From contig NZ_AP024850.1 in NCBI RefSeq assembly GCF_024346675.1, forward strand, positions 3,224,001 through 3,288,000: a stretch of DNA of 64,000 bases, read 5' to 3'. The stretch is from Photobacterium sanguinicancri. GTDB lineage: Bacteria; Pseudomonadota; Gammaproteobacteria; Enterobacterales; Vibrionaceae. The position numbers and the translations under genes were made by a program. Within the stretch, counting starts at the first letter, position 1, and every line of letters starts with the position of its first letter. The notes under the pieces were generated by a model that was not told the DNA's origin, did no database searches, and worked only from the letters and a program-made list of their open reading frames with translations. Shown piece by piece: positions 9,956 through 19,324 of the stretch.

Positions 9956-10215
9956 GTTCAATCGCTAATTTTGTTAGAGGTCGGATACCCAATGTGAGCA
10001 AAAGCGCGTATTATCAGGTCGTAATCGTCAATAAAAATGACATTCACTCTCCACTTCGCTCATCGCTGAGCATATCAAGCACTTGCCGAGTAATAGCAGT
10101 GGTGTGAGAGGTGAAGAACTATATCACAGGAATGAGTCACTACGATGAAACTCAGTGATCATTATCATTCAACTAAAGTGACAATGAACATGTTGTTGGC
10201 TAGCAGGATGTAACC

Positions 10216-10857
10216 ATGACGCCATTAATACTTTTGATCATTATTGGGGCCTATTTACTAGGGTCGATTTCTAGTGCGGTATTAATTTGTCGACTCTTTG
10301 GCTTGCCTGATCCTCGTGAATCCGGATCTGGAAATCCAGGAGCTACCAACGTTTACCGCCTTGGTGGACGCAAAGCTGCCGCGCTGGTATTGGTATGCGA
10401 TATTCTTAAAGGCATGATCCCAGTTTGGATCAGCTATTTCCTTAACGTAAATCCCTTTTTACTGGGCGTTATCGGCATTGCCGCCTGTCTGGGCCACATC
10501 TATCCCATATTCTTCCACTTTCGTGGTGGTAAAGGGGTGGCAACGGCACTAGGTGGACTCGCGCCAATTGGGTGGGATCTTAGCGGCATGTTAATTAGCT
10601 GTTGGCTGTTAGCTGTGTTAGTCACAGGCTATTCATCACTCGCTTCGCTATTTACTGCATTAGCTGCGCCACTGTTTACATGGTGGGTAAAACCAGAATA
10701 CACCATGCCTGTTGCCATGCTCTCGTGCTTAATTGTTTTGCGCCATCACGACAACGTGAAACGCTTACTTGATGGTAATGAGACCAAAATTTGGCAAAAA
10801 ATCAGTCAAGGCAATAAAGCTGAAGCCGAGAAAAAAAACAAAGTATTGGATGACTAA
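10216..10857 (+). CDS. plsY: Acyl-phosphate:glycerol-3-phosphate acyltransferase PlsY
   Basis: PlsY makes lysophosphatidic acid from acyl-phosphate and glycerol-3-phosphate, the first acylation step of phospholipid synthesis. The 213-residue membrane protein has the three conserved loop motifs: GSISSA near residue 16, SGNPGATN at 38-45, and FRGGKGVAT at about 102-110. About five membrane segments alternate with them. The C-terminal tail is basic (EAEKKNK). It sits between folB and tsaD as ygiH does in E. coli, and ends at a strong shared terminator. Confidence 0.93.
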   Translation: MTPLILLIIIGAYLLGSISSAVLICRLFGLPDPRESGSGNPGATNVYRLGGRKAAALVLVCDILKGMIPVWISYFLNVNPFLLGVIGIAACLGHIYPIFFHFRGGKGVATALGGLAPIGWDLSGMLISCWLLAVLVTGYSSLASLFTALAAPLFTWWVKPEYTMPVAMLSCLIVLRHHDNVKRLLDGNETKIWQKISQGNKAEAEKKNKVLDD

Positions 10858-10876
10858 ATCACTTTTGTTGCTCAAT

Positions 10877-10904
10877 AAAAAACGGGCTGATTAGCCCGTT
10901 TTTT
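10877..10904. terminator. Bidirectional terminator between plsY and tsaD
   Basis: The stem AACGGGCT / AGCCCGTT has a GATT loop, with A-rich sequence before and T6 after. It ends plsY on plus and tsaD on minus. Confidence 0.92.
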
Positions 10905-10931
10905 GGTATCTGCATATCTCTAAGATAGCGA

Positions 10932-11960
10932 TTATTCAGTATCTGCACCAATAGGCTTTAACTGATCAATCGGCCAACGAGGGTACGCTTTCACAGCCAG
11001 ATCCATCGTCTCTTGATTCTTCAAGCGCTGCATACCCGCGTAAGCAATCATTGCACCGTTATCAGTACAAAACTCGGTTCGAGGGTAGAAAACTTCACCT
11101 CGTAGGTTAGTCATCAGCACTTCAAGTTGTTCACGCAGATATTTATTCGCGCTCACACCACCAGCAATTACTAGACGCTTGTAACCCGTTTGCTTAAGCG
11201 CACGCTTACATTTGATCGCCAATGTATCAACAACGGCTTCTTGAAACGCAAAGGCAATATCTGCACGCGTTTGGTCATCATCATCGTTTGCGCGAACCGT
11301 ATTGGCAGTAAACGTCTTCAAACCTGAAAAACTAAAATCTAATCCAGGACGATCTGTCATCGGGCGTGGAAACTTAAAACGACCTTTTGTGCCGTTTTCT
11401 GCCAATTTCGCTAAACGTGGACCACCAGGGTAATCAAGTCCCATCAGCTTGGCGGTTTTATCAAACGCTTCACCGGCAGCATCATCGACAGACTCACCTA
11501 GAATTTGGTACTCACCAATGCCTTTTACATCCACCATCATGGTATGACCGCCAGACACTAATAACGCGACAAACGGAAATTCTGGTGGATTATCTTCTAG
11601 CATAGGCGCAAGTAAGTGCCCTTCCATATGGTGAACCGCCACCGCTGGAATTTCCCATGCGTAAGCTAGGCTACGACCAATAGTAGCACCAACCAGTAAC
11701 GCCCCCACAAGGCCAGGGCCTGCGGTGTATGCGATACCGTCTAGATCATCATGGGTAAGACCCGCACTAGCCAACGTTGCCTTGATCAATGGGATCGTTT
11801 TTTTCACGTGATCGCGTGATGCCAATTCAGGAACAACACCGCCATAATCAGCATGTAATTTTACTTGGCTATACAGCTCATGAGCCAATAAGCCTTTTTC
11901 ATCATCGAAAATTGCAATACCTGTTTCATCACAGGAGGTTTCGATGCCCAGTATACGCAT
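10932..11960 (-). CDS. tsaD: tRNA N6-adenosine threonylcarbamoyltransferase
   Basis: TsaD transfers threonylcarbamoyl to A37 of ANN-decoding tRNAs as part of the TsaB/TsaD/TsaE complex. The 342-residue protein opens [14 protein letters not shown], has the metal ligands HHMEGH (His111 and His115), and shows the nucleotide-fold GGxxAN-type motif [10 protein letters not shown]. The length matches E. coli TsaD (337). It is divergent from rpsU, as in E. coli where it flanks the macromolecular-synthesis operon. The neighbouring tRNA-Ile2 at 16861 decodes AUA and would itself be a substrate. Confidence 0.95.
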   Translation of the reverse strand: MRILGIETSCDETGIAIFDDEKGLLAHELYSQVKLHADYGGVVPELASRDHVKKTIPLIKATLASAGLTHDDLDGIAYTAGPGLVGALLVGATIGRSLAYAWEIPAVAVHHMEGHLLAPMLEDNPPEFPFVALLVSGGHTMMVDVKGIGEYQILGESVDDAAGEAFDKTAKLMGLDYPGGPRLAKLAENGTKGRFKFPRPMTDRPGLDFSFSGLKTFTANTVRANDDDDQTRADIAFAFQEAVVDTLAIKCKRALKQTGYKRLVIAGGVSANKYLREQLEVLMTNLRGEVFYPRTEFCTDNGAMIAYAGMQRLKNQETMDLAVKAYPRWPIDQLKPIGADTE

Positions 11961-12050
11961 AACAACCTCTATACTAGTTAGTAACTGGTGGTAATTATGG
12001 GCATGTTACCGCTGTTGACAAAAATTAACCAGTTCATGGTTGCAGAATGC

Positions 12051-12080
12051 TTTACAAATGCCCCTAGATCAGATTAGAAT
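12051..12080 (+). promoter_or_regulatory. Predicted sigma-70 promoter of rpsU operon
   Basis: TTTACA (12051-12056) and TAGAAT (12075-12080) are separated by 18 bases and lie about 75 bases before rpsU. I find no LexA box here, although E. coli carries one upstream of its rpsU operon. Confidence 0.5.
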
Positions 12081-12127
12081 TTCGCACCATTTTTAATCAG
12101 CTGACTCATTACGATTGTCAGCGTTAA

Positions 12128-12370
<243 letters not shown>

Positions 12371-12397
12371 TCTAACGATTATCAGAAGGAACGTGAT

Positions 12398-12841
12398 ATG
12401 ACTCTGATTGAACGTCTAAAAGACGAACAAAAAACGGCAATGAAGGCGAAGAATAAACCTCGCCTTGGTGCCATCCGCCTTGTTATGGCAGCAATCAAAC
12501 AACGTGAAGTTGACGAAAAGATCACTCTTTCCGAAGACGACGTGATTGGTGTACTAACCAAGATGGTGAAGCAACGCCGTGACTCTGTTGTTCAATATGA
12601 AGCAGCGGGCCGTCAAGACCTTGCTGATGTTGAGCATGCTGAAATTGCAGTCCTAGAGGAGTTTATGCCTCAACCACTAAGCGACGACGAAGTTGCCGCT
12701 TTACTGGATGAAGCTATTGCTGCTACTGGTGCTGCAGGTATGCAAGACATGGGTAAAGTTATGGGCGTATTAAAGCCTCAAATTCAGGGTCGTACTGATA
12801 TGGGGAAAGTTAGCCAATTAGTGAAAACTAAACTAGGTTAA
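12398..12841 (+). CDS. yqeY: GatB/YqeY domain protein
   Basis: The 147-residue helical protein (MTLIERLKDEQKTAMKAKNK, then KPRLGAIRLVMAAIKQREVD) is a stand-alone YqeY protein. It resembles the C-terminal tail domain of the amidotransferase subunit GatB, which recognises tRNA. No GatA or GatB catalytic part is present. Its conserved place between rpsU and dnaG in many bacteria suggests a translation-related role, but no activity is established. An AGAAGGA ribosome site lies before the ATG. A large stem-loop follows the gene, before dnaG. Confidence 0.88.
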   Translation: MTLIERLKDEQKTAMKAKNKPRLGAIRLVMAAIKQREVDEKITLSEDDVIGVLTKMVKQRRDSVVQYEAAGRQDLADVEHAEIAVLEEFMPQPLSDDEVAALLDEAIAATGAAGMQDMGKVMGVLKPQIQGRTDMGKVSQLVKTKLG

Positions 12842-12859
12842 AACTCCCCCAGCTCTGCA

Positions 12860-12896
12860 ACAAGCCGTGCTATCCTTTTAGGAATGCGCGGCTTGT
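12860..12896 (+). other. Intercistronic stem-loop between yqeY and dnaG
   Basis: ACAAGCCGTGC (12860-12870) pairs with GCGCGGCTTGT (12886-12896) over 11 bp with one G-U pair, topped by a TCCT/AGGA stem. No T-run follows, so it is not a standard terminator. It may be a partial attenuator or an RNA-processing signal lowering dnaG relative to rpsU, as the rpsU-dnaG gap does in E. coli by other sequences. Confidence 0.6.
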
Positions 12897-12992
12897 CTGT
12901 ATTCTAACCCTGTATATTTCAAGTAAAAATAAAACACTCAATCACCATTTCCTGGTGGTATTTCACCCGAAGAAGTAGGTTTAACACGTTGT

Positions 12993-14741
12993 ATGGCAGG
13001 AAAAATCCCTCGTTCGTTTATTGATGATCTCATCGCACGTCATGATATTGTCGACGTGATTGACGCACGAGTGAAGCTAAAGAAGAAAGGGAAAAACTTC
13101 GGTGCCTGCTGCCCTTTCCACAACGAAAAAACCCCTTCATTCTCTGTCAGCCAAGAAAAACAGTTTTATCATTGTTTTGGCTGTGGTGTGCACGGCAATG
13201 TGCTCGATTTCGTCATGGAATTCGACCGCTTAGATTTTGTTGATGCCATTGAAGAGCTTTCATCGCAACTTGGGTTAGAAGTACCACGAGAAAATGGTGG
13301 CGAACCATCCGGTCCACGTACCGCGGAAAAGCGCAACCTGTACGATTTAATGGGCCAGATTTCCCAGTTCTATCAATCTCAGCTTCGTGCTGGAGATGGC
13401 AAAATTGCGATCGATTATTTAAAAGATCGTGGTTTATCTGGCGATGTAGTCAAAAAGTTTGGTATTGGCTATATTCCCGACCAATGGGATTTAGTTCGTA
13501 GCCGTTTTGGCCGAGATAACAACGCACAAGAAGCGTTAGTGACAACAGGCATGTTGATCGAAAACGACAACGGTCGTCGTTACGACCGTTTTCGTGGTCG
13601 CGTCATGTTCCCGATTCACGATCGCCGTGGCCGCGTAATTGGCTTTGGTGGACGAGTATTAGGTGATGGTACACCTAAATATCTTAACTCACCCGAAACA
13701 CCAATATTTCATAAAGGCCGTGAACTGTACGGCTTGTACGAAGTCATGCAAGCTTACCGTGAACCTGAGCGCCTGCTGGTTGTTGAAGGTTATATGGATG
13801 TGGTCGCGCTAGCTCAGTTTGGTGTGGACTACGCTGTTGCGTCCTTGGGAACAGCAACAACGGGTGAGCACATGCAAACCTTATTTCGCCAAACAGGTAC
13901 GGTGGTTTGTTGCTACGATGGTGACCGCGCTGGCCGCGATGCAGCATGGCGCGCAATGGAACAAGCACTGCCATTTCTTACCGATGGTCGCCAATTGAAG
14001 TTTATGTTTTTACCTGATGGTGAAGACCCTGACTCCTATATTCGTCAGTACGGTAAAGAGGCGTTTGAACAAAGCGTTACCGATGCAATGACGCTGTCAG
14101 ACTTCATGTTTAACTCGCTGATCCAGCAAGTCGACACCAGCGCACGTGAAGGTAAAGCTAAATTAAAAACACTCGCAGCCCCTTTGATTGAGAAAGTGGC
14201 AGGTGAAACATTACGTCAATACTTAATCAATACGCTAGGCTATAACTTAGGGTTACCGCCCGATCAAATTCGCATTGAATTAAAACAAAATGTGGCCGAT
14301 AAACCTAAAAAGCCGCAGCAAGAAATTAAACGCACACCAATGCGAGAAGTCATTGCACTGCTAGTTCAGAACCCAAATTTTGTTAACACGCTCGCATTTG
14401 ATACCTCGACATTTGAAGGTATTGATATCGCGGGACTAAATTTATTGTTGTCAATAGTTGATAAGTGTCGCGCGCGCCCCAATATAACTACAGGCCAGCT
14501 ACTTGAAAACTGGCGAGGCCGCAAAAGTGAAGCCATGATGGCACGATTAGCCGCATGGGAACTGCCGTTGTTGGATAACGAAGACAACACACACGATGTA
14601 TTTTTAGACGCATTGGATAAAGTTTTTGACCAGTGTGTCCGACAGCAAATAGAAAAGTTGCAGGCTAAATCGAATACTATCGGCTTATCAGTCGAAGAGA
14701 AGCGGGAATTGCAGTTGTTGTTGCTCAATCGTCCCGGCTAA
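12993..14741 (+). CDS. dnaG: DNA primase
   Basis: DnaG lays RNA primers for replication in contact with the DnaB helicase. The 582-residue protein begins MAGKIPRSFIDDLIARHDIVD and has a zinc ribbon with Cys40, His43, Cys61 and Cys64, the same positions as in E. coli. The TOPRIM catalytic core includes VVEGYMDVVAL (about residues 264-274) and YDGDRAGRDAA with its metal-binding Asp residues. The C-terminal region, about 440-582, corresponds to the DnaB-binding helical domain and diverges most. It is the third gene of the operon and 93 bases before rpoD. Confidence 0.97.
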   Translation: MAGKIPRSFIDDLIARHDIVDVIDARVKLKKKGKNFGACCPFHNEKTPSFSVSQEKQFYHCFGCGVHGNVLDFVMEFDRLDFVDAIEELSSQLGLEVPRENGGEPSGPRTAEKRNLYDLMGQISQFYQSQLRAGDGKIAIDYLKDRGLSGDVVKKFGIGYIPDQWDLVRSRFGRDNNAQEALVTTGMLIENDNGRRYDRFRGRVMFPIHDRRGRVIGFGGRVLGDGTPKYLNSPETPIFHKGRELYGLYEVMQAYREPERLLVVEGYMDVVALAQFGVDYAVASLGTATTGEHMQTLFRQTGTVVCCYDGDRAGRDAAWRAMEQALPFLTDGRQLKFMFLPDGEDPDSYIRQYGKEAFEQSVTDAMTLSDFMFNSLIQQVDTSAREGKAKLKTLAAPLIEKVAGETLRQYLINTLGYNLGLPPDQIRIELKQNVADKPKKPQQEIKRTPMREVIALLVQNPNFVNTLAFDTSTFEGIDIAGLNLLLSIVDKCRARPNITTGQLLENWRGRKSEAMMARLAAWELPLLDNEDNTHDVFLDALDKVFDQCVRQQIEKLQAKSNTIGLSVEEKRELQLLLLNRPG

Positions 14742-14765
14742 TATTTAGCCAACAGTTTAGAAGTT

Positions 14766-14774
14766 TGTTATAAT
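14766..14774 (+). promoter_or_regulatory. Extended -10 promoter for rpoD
   Basis: TGTTATAAT in the dnaG-rpoD gap is a perfect TATAAT with an upstream TG. The matching -35 region is weak. It would allow rpoD expression independent of the operon promoter, as in E. coli where internal promoters supply sigma-70. Confidence 0.55.
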
Positions 14775-14834
14775 TAACGGTTTGCATTTCTGCATTCTAC
14801 TATTCTCACTCAGACCCGAAGTTGGATATCGTCT

Positions 14835-16679
14835 ATGGAGCAAAATCCGCAGTCTCAGCTAAAGTTACTTGTCGCGAAAGGCAAAGAACAAGGCTATCTG
14901 ACCTACGCCGAAGTAAATGACCACCTACCGGAAGACATCGTAGATTCCGATCAGGTTGAAGACATTATTCAGATGATCAATGACATGGGTATTAAGGTAG
15001 TTGAAACTGCCCCTGATGCCGATGAATTGATGATGACTGAAGATAATGCAGATGAAGACGCCATCGAAGCTGCGGCGCAAGCATTATCTAGCGTAGAAAG
15101 CGAGATCGGCCGTACTACTGACCCAGTGCGCATGTACATGCGTGAAATGGGTACAGTCGAGCTACTGACTCGTGAAGGTGAAATTGATATCGCCAAACGC
15201 ATTGAAGATGGTATTAACCAAGTTCAGTGCTCTGTTGCCGAATACCCTTCTGCGATTGCTCACCTACTCGAGCAATTCGACAAAGTTGAAGCCGATGAAC
15301 TTCGTCTTACTGACATCATTTCTGGTTTTGTTGACCCGAACGATGACGGTACAACAGCACCAACTGCAACCCACATTGGTTCAGAGCTAAGCGAAACTGA
15401 GTTAGAAGACGAAGATAAAGATCTTGAGAATTCTGACGACGACGAAGACGAAGAAGAAGAAGACACAGGTATCGACCCTGAGCTTGCTCGTGAAAAATTC
15501 ATGGAGCTACGCACGTCTTACGAAAGAATGGCAACTGCGATTACGACTAATGGTCGTCATCATGCAGACACAGAAACTGCCGTTGAAGAATTGTCTGAAG
15601 TATTTAAACAATTCCGTCTGATCCCAAAACAGTTCGATAAGCTTGTAAGCTCGCTACGTGCGTCAATGGATAAGGTACGCACTAACGAGCGTCTTATCAT
15701 GCGTATGTGTGTTGATAACTCTAAAATGCCGAAGAAAACTTTCGTAAACCTATTTTCAGGTAACGAGTCTTCAGCAGAGTGGATCGACGAAGCACTGAAT
15801 GCAGGTAAACCTTACTCTGAGCGCCTAAAAACGTACGAAGAAGATCTTCGCCGTGCCGTATCTAAGCTAAATATTCTTGAGAAAGAAACTGGCCTAACGA
15901 TCGAGCGTATCAAAGATATCAGCCGTCGCATGTCTATCGGTGAAGCGAAAGCACGCCGTGCGAAGAAAGAGATGGTTGAAGCGAACTTACGTCTGGTTAT
16001 TTCTATCGCGAAGAAATACACCAACCGTGGTCTACAATTCTTAGATCTTATCCAAGAAGGTAACATCGGTCTGATGAAAGCGGTTGATAAGTTTGAATAC
16101 CGCCGCGGTTACAAGTTCTCGACTTACGCAACGTGGTGGATCCGTCAGGCTATCACTCGTTCAATCGCTGACCAAGCACGTACCATCCGTATTCCGGTTC
16201 ACATGATCGAAACGATCAACAAACTGAACCGTATTTCACGTCAGATGCTACAAGAAATGGGTCGTGAGCCGTTGCCGGAAGAATTGGCTGAACGCATGCA
16301 AATGCCGGAAGACAAGATCCGTAAAGTACTGAAGATTGCAAAAGAGCCAATCTCAATGGAAACCCCTATCGGTGATGACGAAGATTCACACCTAGGTGAT
16401 TTCATTGAAGATACAACGCTTCAGCTACCTATGGATGCCGCAACAGCGACTAACCTACGTGGTGCTACAAACGAAGTGCTAGCTGGCCTAACGCCTCGTG
16501 AAGCTAAAGTTCTGCGTATGCGCTTTGGTATCGACATGAACACTGACCACACGCTTGAAGAAGTAGGTAAGCAGTTTGACGTAACGCGTGAGCGTATTCG
16601 TCAAATCGAAGCGAAAGCGCTGCGTAAACTACGTCACCCAAGCCGCTCAGATGTACTACGTAGCTTCCTAGACGAGTAA
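14835..16679 (+). CDS. rpoD: RNA polymerase primary sigma factor, sigma-70
   Basis: RpoD directs core RNA polymerase to housekeeping promoters. The 614-residue protein has region 1.1 at the N-terminus ([22 protein letters not shown]). [11 protein letters not shown] marks region 1.2, and an acidic non-conserved insert of Asp/Glu runs at about residues 195-215. The region 2 core includes [12 protein letters not shown] for -10 recognition and melting, and region 4.2 reads [19 protein letters not shown] for -35 recognition. The length equals E. coli sigma-70 within one residue. It closes the operon and has its own terminator. Confidence 0.98.
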   Translation: MEQNPQSQLKLLVAKGKEQGYLTYAEVNDHLPEDIVDSDQVEDIIQMINDMGIKVVETAPDADELMMTEDNADEDAIEAAAQALSSVESEIGRTTDPVRMYMREMGTVELLTREGEIDIAKRIEDGINQVQCSVAEYPSAIAHLLEQFDKVEADELRLTDIISGFVDPNDDGTTAPTATHIGSELSETELEDEDKDLENSDDDEDEEEEDTGIDPELAREKFMELRTSYERMATAITTNGRHHADTETAVEELSEVFKQFRLIPKQFDKLVSSLRASMDKVRTNERLIMRMCVDNSKMPKKTFVNLFSGNESSAEWIDEALNAGKPYSERLKTYEEDLRRAVSKLNILEKETGLTIERIKDISRRMSIGEAKARRAKKEMVEANLRLVISIAKKYTNRGLQFLDLIQEGNIGLMKAVDKFEYRRGYKFSTYATWWIRQAITRSIADQARTIRIPVHMIETINKLNRISRQMLQEMGREPLPEELAERMQMPEDKIRKVLKIAKEPISMETPIGDDEDSHLGDFIEDTTLQLPMDAATATNLRGATNEVLAGLTPREAKVLRMRFGIDMNTDHTLEEVGKQFDVTRERIRQIEAKALRKLRHPSRSDVLRSFLDE

Positions 16680-16711
16680 GTAGCACTTATATCATCGCTA
16701 GTTAGTTATTC

Positions 16712-16741
16712 AAAAAAGCGAGCTTATCAGCTCGCTTTTTT
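16712..16741 (+). terminator. Rho-independent terminator after rpoD
   Basis: GCGAGC (16718-16723) and GCTCGC (16730-16735) form the stem, with A6 before and T6 after. Confidence 0.92.
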
Positions 16742-16860
16742 ATTGCCTGTAATAACCTACCAATCAAGCCTCTACATCTTAAGTGTTGAAAAAGCACACA
16801 ATTTAGCCAAGGAAAGCTATAGACAAGCGATCCTGCATCCCATATAATTTCTCGCACACT

Positions 16861-16936
16861 GGCCCCTTAGCTCAGTGGTTAGAGCAGGCGACTCATAATC
16901 GCTTGGTCCCCAGTTCAAGTCTGGGAGGGGCCACCA
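16861..16936 (+). tRNA. ileX: tRNA-Ile2, anticodon CAU (lysidine-modified)
   Basis: A full 76-base cloverleaf with encoded CCA. The acceptor stem GGCCCCT/AGGGGCC is perfect, the D arm is GCTC/GAGC, the anticodon stem is GGCGA/TCGCT with loop CTCATAA, and the T stem is CCCAG/CTGGG. The anticodon is CAT, but the body follows E. coli ileX (tRNA-Ile2), not elongator or initiator Met. It should therefore read AUA after C34 is converted to lysidine by TilS. E. coli ileX also lies downstream of rpoD, so this is conserved synteny. Confidence 0.93.
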
Positions 16937-16943
16937 AATATAG

Positions 16944-16979
16944 AAAGGCCGAAGCGGTTAATAACCACTTCGGCCTTTT
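16944..16979 (+). terminator. Terminator after tRNA-Ile2
   Basis: AAAGGCCGAAG plus GGTT pairs with AACC plus CTTCGGCCTTT, leaving one C/A mismatch and a 3-base loop, followed by T. It begins eight bases after the tRNA CCA. Its left arm nearly repeats at 17806-17820. Confidence 0.88.
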
Positions 16980-17076
16980 GCATTTCTGAAATCTGTATTT
17001 CACATCTGTCGCTTGGTATACGCCTTAATCAACTCAGCCAAATCTTAGTCCAGAATGCTCTCTTCAAATAATAGAA

Positions 17077-17097
17077 GAGGGTAATCAACTTACCCTC
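17077..17097 (-). terminator. Probable terminator of the 123-residue orphan gene
   Basis: GAGGGTAA/TTACCCTC form a perfect 8-bp stem with a 5-base loop, followed on the minus strand by the T-rich TTCTATTATTTG. It lies 33 bases past the stop codon. Confidence 0.65.
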
Positions 17098-17129
17098 AAG
17101 AAGCCTTAAGCAAACATGAAGCGCTGTAC

Positions 17130-17501
17130 TTAAATCTCTTTCATGGCTGAAACAACAGAAGGATCATTGATCAGATTAAACAACAGGCTCTTAGCTGAAG
17201 ATCGCTGAGCATCAGATAAAACCTTCTTAGGGTTCTCTCTTGATTGCGTCAGTATGTTTTTGACAAACTTACTATTTGTACCGGAAAGCTCATACACAAA
17301 TCTGAGTGTGTCTAGCAACTCCCCCTGAGGTAAACTATAAACCGCCATTTCACAGCTAAGGTTATCCATGGAAAGTAAGTTATTCACTATCTCTTTACGT
17401 TCCGCATTGAATTTTTCTTTTGCTATATAGGCATCAATTAAAGTCTGTACTCTCTCAGCGATAGCGACAGGTACTTCCATAGTTTTAGTTTCATGAGTCA
17501 T
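17130..17501 (-). CDS. Hypothetical protein, 123 residues, unrecognised
   Basis: I do not recognise this family. The start is ATG 17501, preceded by AGGAG at good spacing; a longer frame opens at 17528 without a ribosome site. The product (MTHETKTMEVPVAIAERVQT onward) is soluble and helix-rich, with no signal peptide and no membrane segment. The stretch MEVPVAIAERVQTLIDAYI has the shape of a beta strand followed by a helix, as in ribbon-helix-helix or replication accessory proteins, but that is only resemblance. It lies alone on the minus strand between the tRNA-Ile2 terminator and the lipoprotein gene, in a region not shared with E. coli synteny. Confidence 0.7.
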   Translation of the reverse strand: MTHETKTMEVPVAIAERVQTLIDAYIAKEKFNAERKEIVNNLLSMDNLSCEMAVYSLPQGELLDTLRFVYELSGTNSKFVKNILTQSRENPKKVLSDAQRSSAKSLLFNLINDPSVVSAMKEI

Positions 17502-17805
17502 TGCTGATTCTCCTGCTCTAGCTGACATTGAATCACTGGGTAATACTGATGCTCATAGGCTTATTTACCCACAAGCCCAGCAATCTAGGGATATTTCACT
17601 CCAGACAACTTTAGACTAATCGCCCTCTACTTCTCAACCCCTTTCAGTGACCTAAGTGTACTTATTCACAACACTTAACCTGAAGCCACGAAAAACACCT
17701 AAACATAACAGCACTTTTCAATCGACGTATGATTATCACCTTACCTTCTATCGACTCATTTTATTATCTTCGCACCTATGAAGTGTCTTACCAGAACACA
17801 AAATA
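17502..17805. other. Non-coding gap between the two orphan genes
   Basis: This AT-rich gap should hold the promoter of the 123-residue gene on the minus strand. I see no convincing -35/-10 pair, no RNA gene and no long repeat in it. Confidence 0.5.
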
Positions 17806-17840
17806 GAAAAAGGCCGAAGGAATTGTAATCCTTCAGCCTT
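17806..17840 (-). terminator. Terminator of the orphan lipoprotein gene
   Basis: AAGGCCGAAGGA (17810-17821) pairs with TCCTTCAGCCTT (17829-17840) with one G-U pair. On the minus strand it is followed by TTTTTCTATTTT. Confidence 0.85.
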
Positions 17841-17886
17841 GTTGTTTTAGATAATTGTCTCTATTTACTGTTTTTTATACAGCTCA

Positions 17887-18888
17887 TTACTTATTGACGA
17901 AGAACCACTTATCCATAAAGTCATTTAGTGGTTTAAAGGCTGGACTAGCCCAGCTCACATCTGTCGCTTTACCTTCGCCCAGCTTGCCACTATTGGTAAA
18001 AGCTGCTCCCTTGGAACCTTTTAATTCACCAGCAGGCGTATTCTTTCCAGGCTCAACCTTGTACTCATAAACCGTCCCCAGCAGTGCACCAGGGTTAAGG
18101 TTCAGTTTTACGGTATGCACCATATCAGGCTTACCATTAGCAATATCATTACCTTCATCATCAATACTTGGTTTGGCGGGGTCGTCTGGGTGACTCAAAA
18201 TGCATTTACTCGGTGTATCAACCGCACGATCTGCGCCTAACTGCTGATTCCCATAATTACACTCATTAAAGGTCAAGTATTCAGCTGCACCAGCTTCACT
18301 TTTTTTAGCTTTTAAAACCCGCTTGAACTCCCCATAGGCAGAGGTCAATTCTGAGCCGACCGCAGAGTTACTATTACCATCAATGTAGTAATCATATACC
18401 TGCATCATCTTTTGGTAGGTTGTTGGGTATAGCGTTTCATCTTTACCTTGGTTGGTATAAATCAACTCAATCCCTTCAATGGTGAGCCCTTTTACCTTCT
18501 GGCTGTTTAAAGCGAGAACAAACTCACCTAAAGGCCCGTTCAACTGCGCCTCACCTTCAACAATACCAATAACAGTACGTTTATTGGCAAACTGTTTACG
18601 TACCTCGTCATGTGCCCACTCCATCATGTTCTTCACTCGCTGAATAACACGTTGCTGCTGTGCATCTGTCGTCGCCTTATTGACTTTAAGAATATAAATC
18701 CCTTTCTCAAAGTGGCAATTAGGCACATCAGCTTTCACTGAGCAATTTTCCACCGAAGAATACACATTTACCTTAGTGGTGGTTGGCTTTGTTGGCGTTG
18801 GATTATTGTTGTTAGAATCGTTAGCACCACCACAACCAGAAAGGGCGGAAGCAATAACTACTGCTACTGTCGTACGGCTTAAATACAT
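17887..18888 (-). CDS. Orphan lipoprotein, 333 residues, function unknown
   Basis: I start this gene at ATG 18888, preceded by AAGGAC, not at the longer frame opening at 19098. The product then begins with a lipoprotein signal, MYLSRTTVAVVIASALSGCG, with lipobox L16-S17-G18-C19. An Asn/Pro/Thr-rich linker follows (GANDSNNNNPTPTKPTTTK). The mature domain has four further cysteines (VENC, VPNC, FNEC, PSKC), compatible with two disulphides, as expected of an exported protein. A helix around EWAHDEVRKQFANK and strands around RTVIGIVEGEAQ suggest a globular fold. I recognise no family and no catalytic motif. Residue 20 is Gly, not the Asp that favours inner-membrane retention, so the outer membrane is likelier. 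Confidence 0.8.
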   Translation of the reverse strand: MYLSRTTVAVVIASALSGCGGANDSNNNNPTPTKPTTTKVNVYSSVENCSVKADVPNCHFEKGIYILKVNKATTDAQQQRVIQRVKNMMEWAHDEVRKQFANKRTVIGIVEGEAQLNGPLGEFVLALNSQKVKGLTIEGIELIYTNQGKDETLYPTTYQKMMQVYDYYIDGNSNSAVGSELTSAYGEFKRVLKAKKSEAGAAEYLTFNECNYGNQQLGADRAVDTPSKCILSHPDDPAKPSIDDEGNDIANGKPDMVHTVKLNLNPGALLGTVYEYKVEPGKNTPAGELKGSKGAAFTNSGKLGEGKATDVSWASPAFKPLNDFMDKWFFVNK

Positions 18889-19202
18889 AAAAGTCCTTGT
18901 TATAAAAAGAGTGATACACCTATGGTCATTTATCTTTTTTTTTGACCCGTCACTTATAAGCAGAATATTACTACAACACAACCCCATAAAAAACACTGTT
19001 GTTTTGTGTGATGTATTACCGACTCCATCCAAATATCCGAAGTAATAAGCAAGCATCCTTAAAGGCTCAAGAAAGATAAGTTTGAAAAAAAGCACCACAA
19101 TTGATAAATGACAAAACTTTTTTGTTGAAGTTGGGCATAATCAGCCACCTCTTTGTGAAATGTTGATTAACGTCACAAGGTGTTAATAGAATGAAACCCT
19201 GC
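18889..19202. other. Gap between the lipoprotein gene and the pyk promoter
   Basis: This divergent intergenic stretch carries the lipoprotein promoter on minus and the upstream side of the pyk promoter on plus. It is A/T-rich with poly-T near 18936. No RNA gene or conserved repeat is visible. Confidence 0.5.
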
Positions 19203-19208
19203 TATAAT
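19181..19208 (+). promoter_or_regulatory. Predicted promoter of pyk (extended -10)
   Basis: TGCTATAAT at 19200-19208 is a perfect extended -10, with TGTTAA at 19181-19186 as a weak -35 (16-base spacer). Transcription from here gives an unusually long leader of about 290 bases before the pyk ATG. Confidence 0.6.
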
Positions 19209-19291
19209 CCTCCACTTGTTTGAGTGCAGCTTTTATGATTGGGATGATTGAAAGTTAACCTATTTTTAACGCAGTTCTATATTTTATGTTT

Positions 19292-19324
19292 CGTTACACA
19301 AGCAAGTACAATGCTTGTGTAACG
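19292..19324 (+). other. 13-bp perfect hairpin in the pyk leader
   Basis: CGTTACACAAGCA (19292-19304) and TGCTTGTGTAACG (19312-19324) are perfectly complementary with a 7-base loop. The sequence CAATATTTTTG follows, so it could work as a weak terminator or attenuator. A DNA-level operator is the alternative. It lies about 180 bases before the ATG. Confidence 0.7.

Noticed and set aside
10155..10170. Fur-box-like GTGATCATTATCATT before plsY
   Set aside because: Only one half (ATTATCAT) fits the consensus, and plsY or folB has no expected iron link.
15425..15470. GAC/GAA-rich low-complexity run and a minus-strand poly-Ser frame
   Set aside because: It encodes the normal acidic insert of sigma-70; the opposite-strand frame is a shadow of it.
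19191..19204. Cra (FruR)-like TGAAAC near the pyk -10
   Set aside because: Only one half resembles the consensus and the second half does not match.
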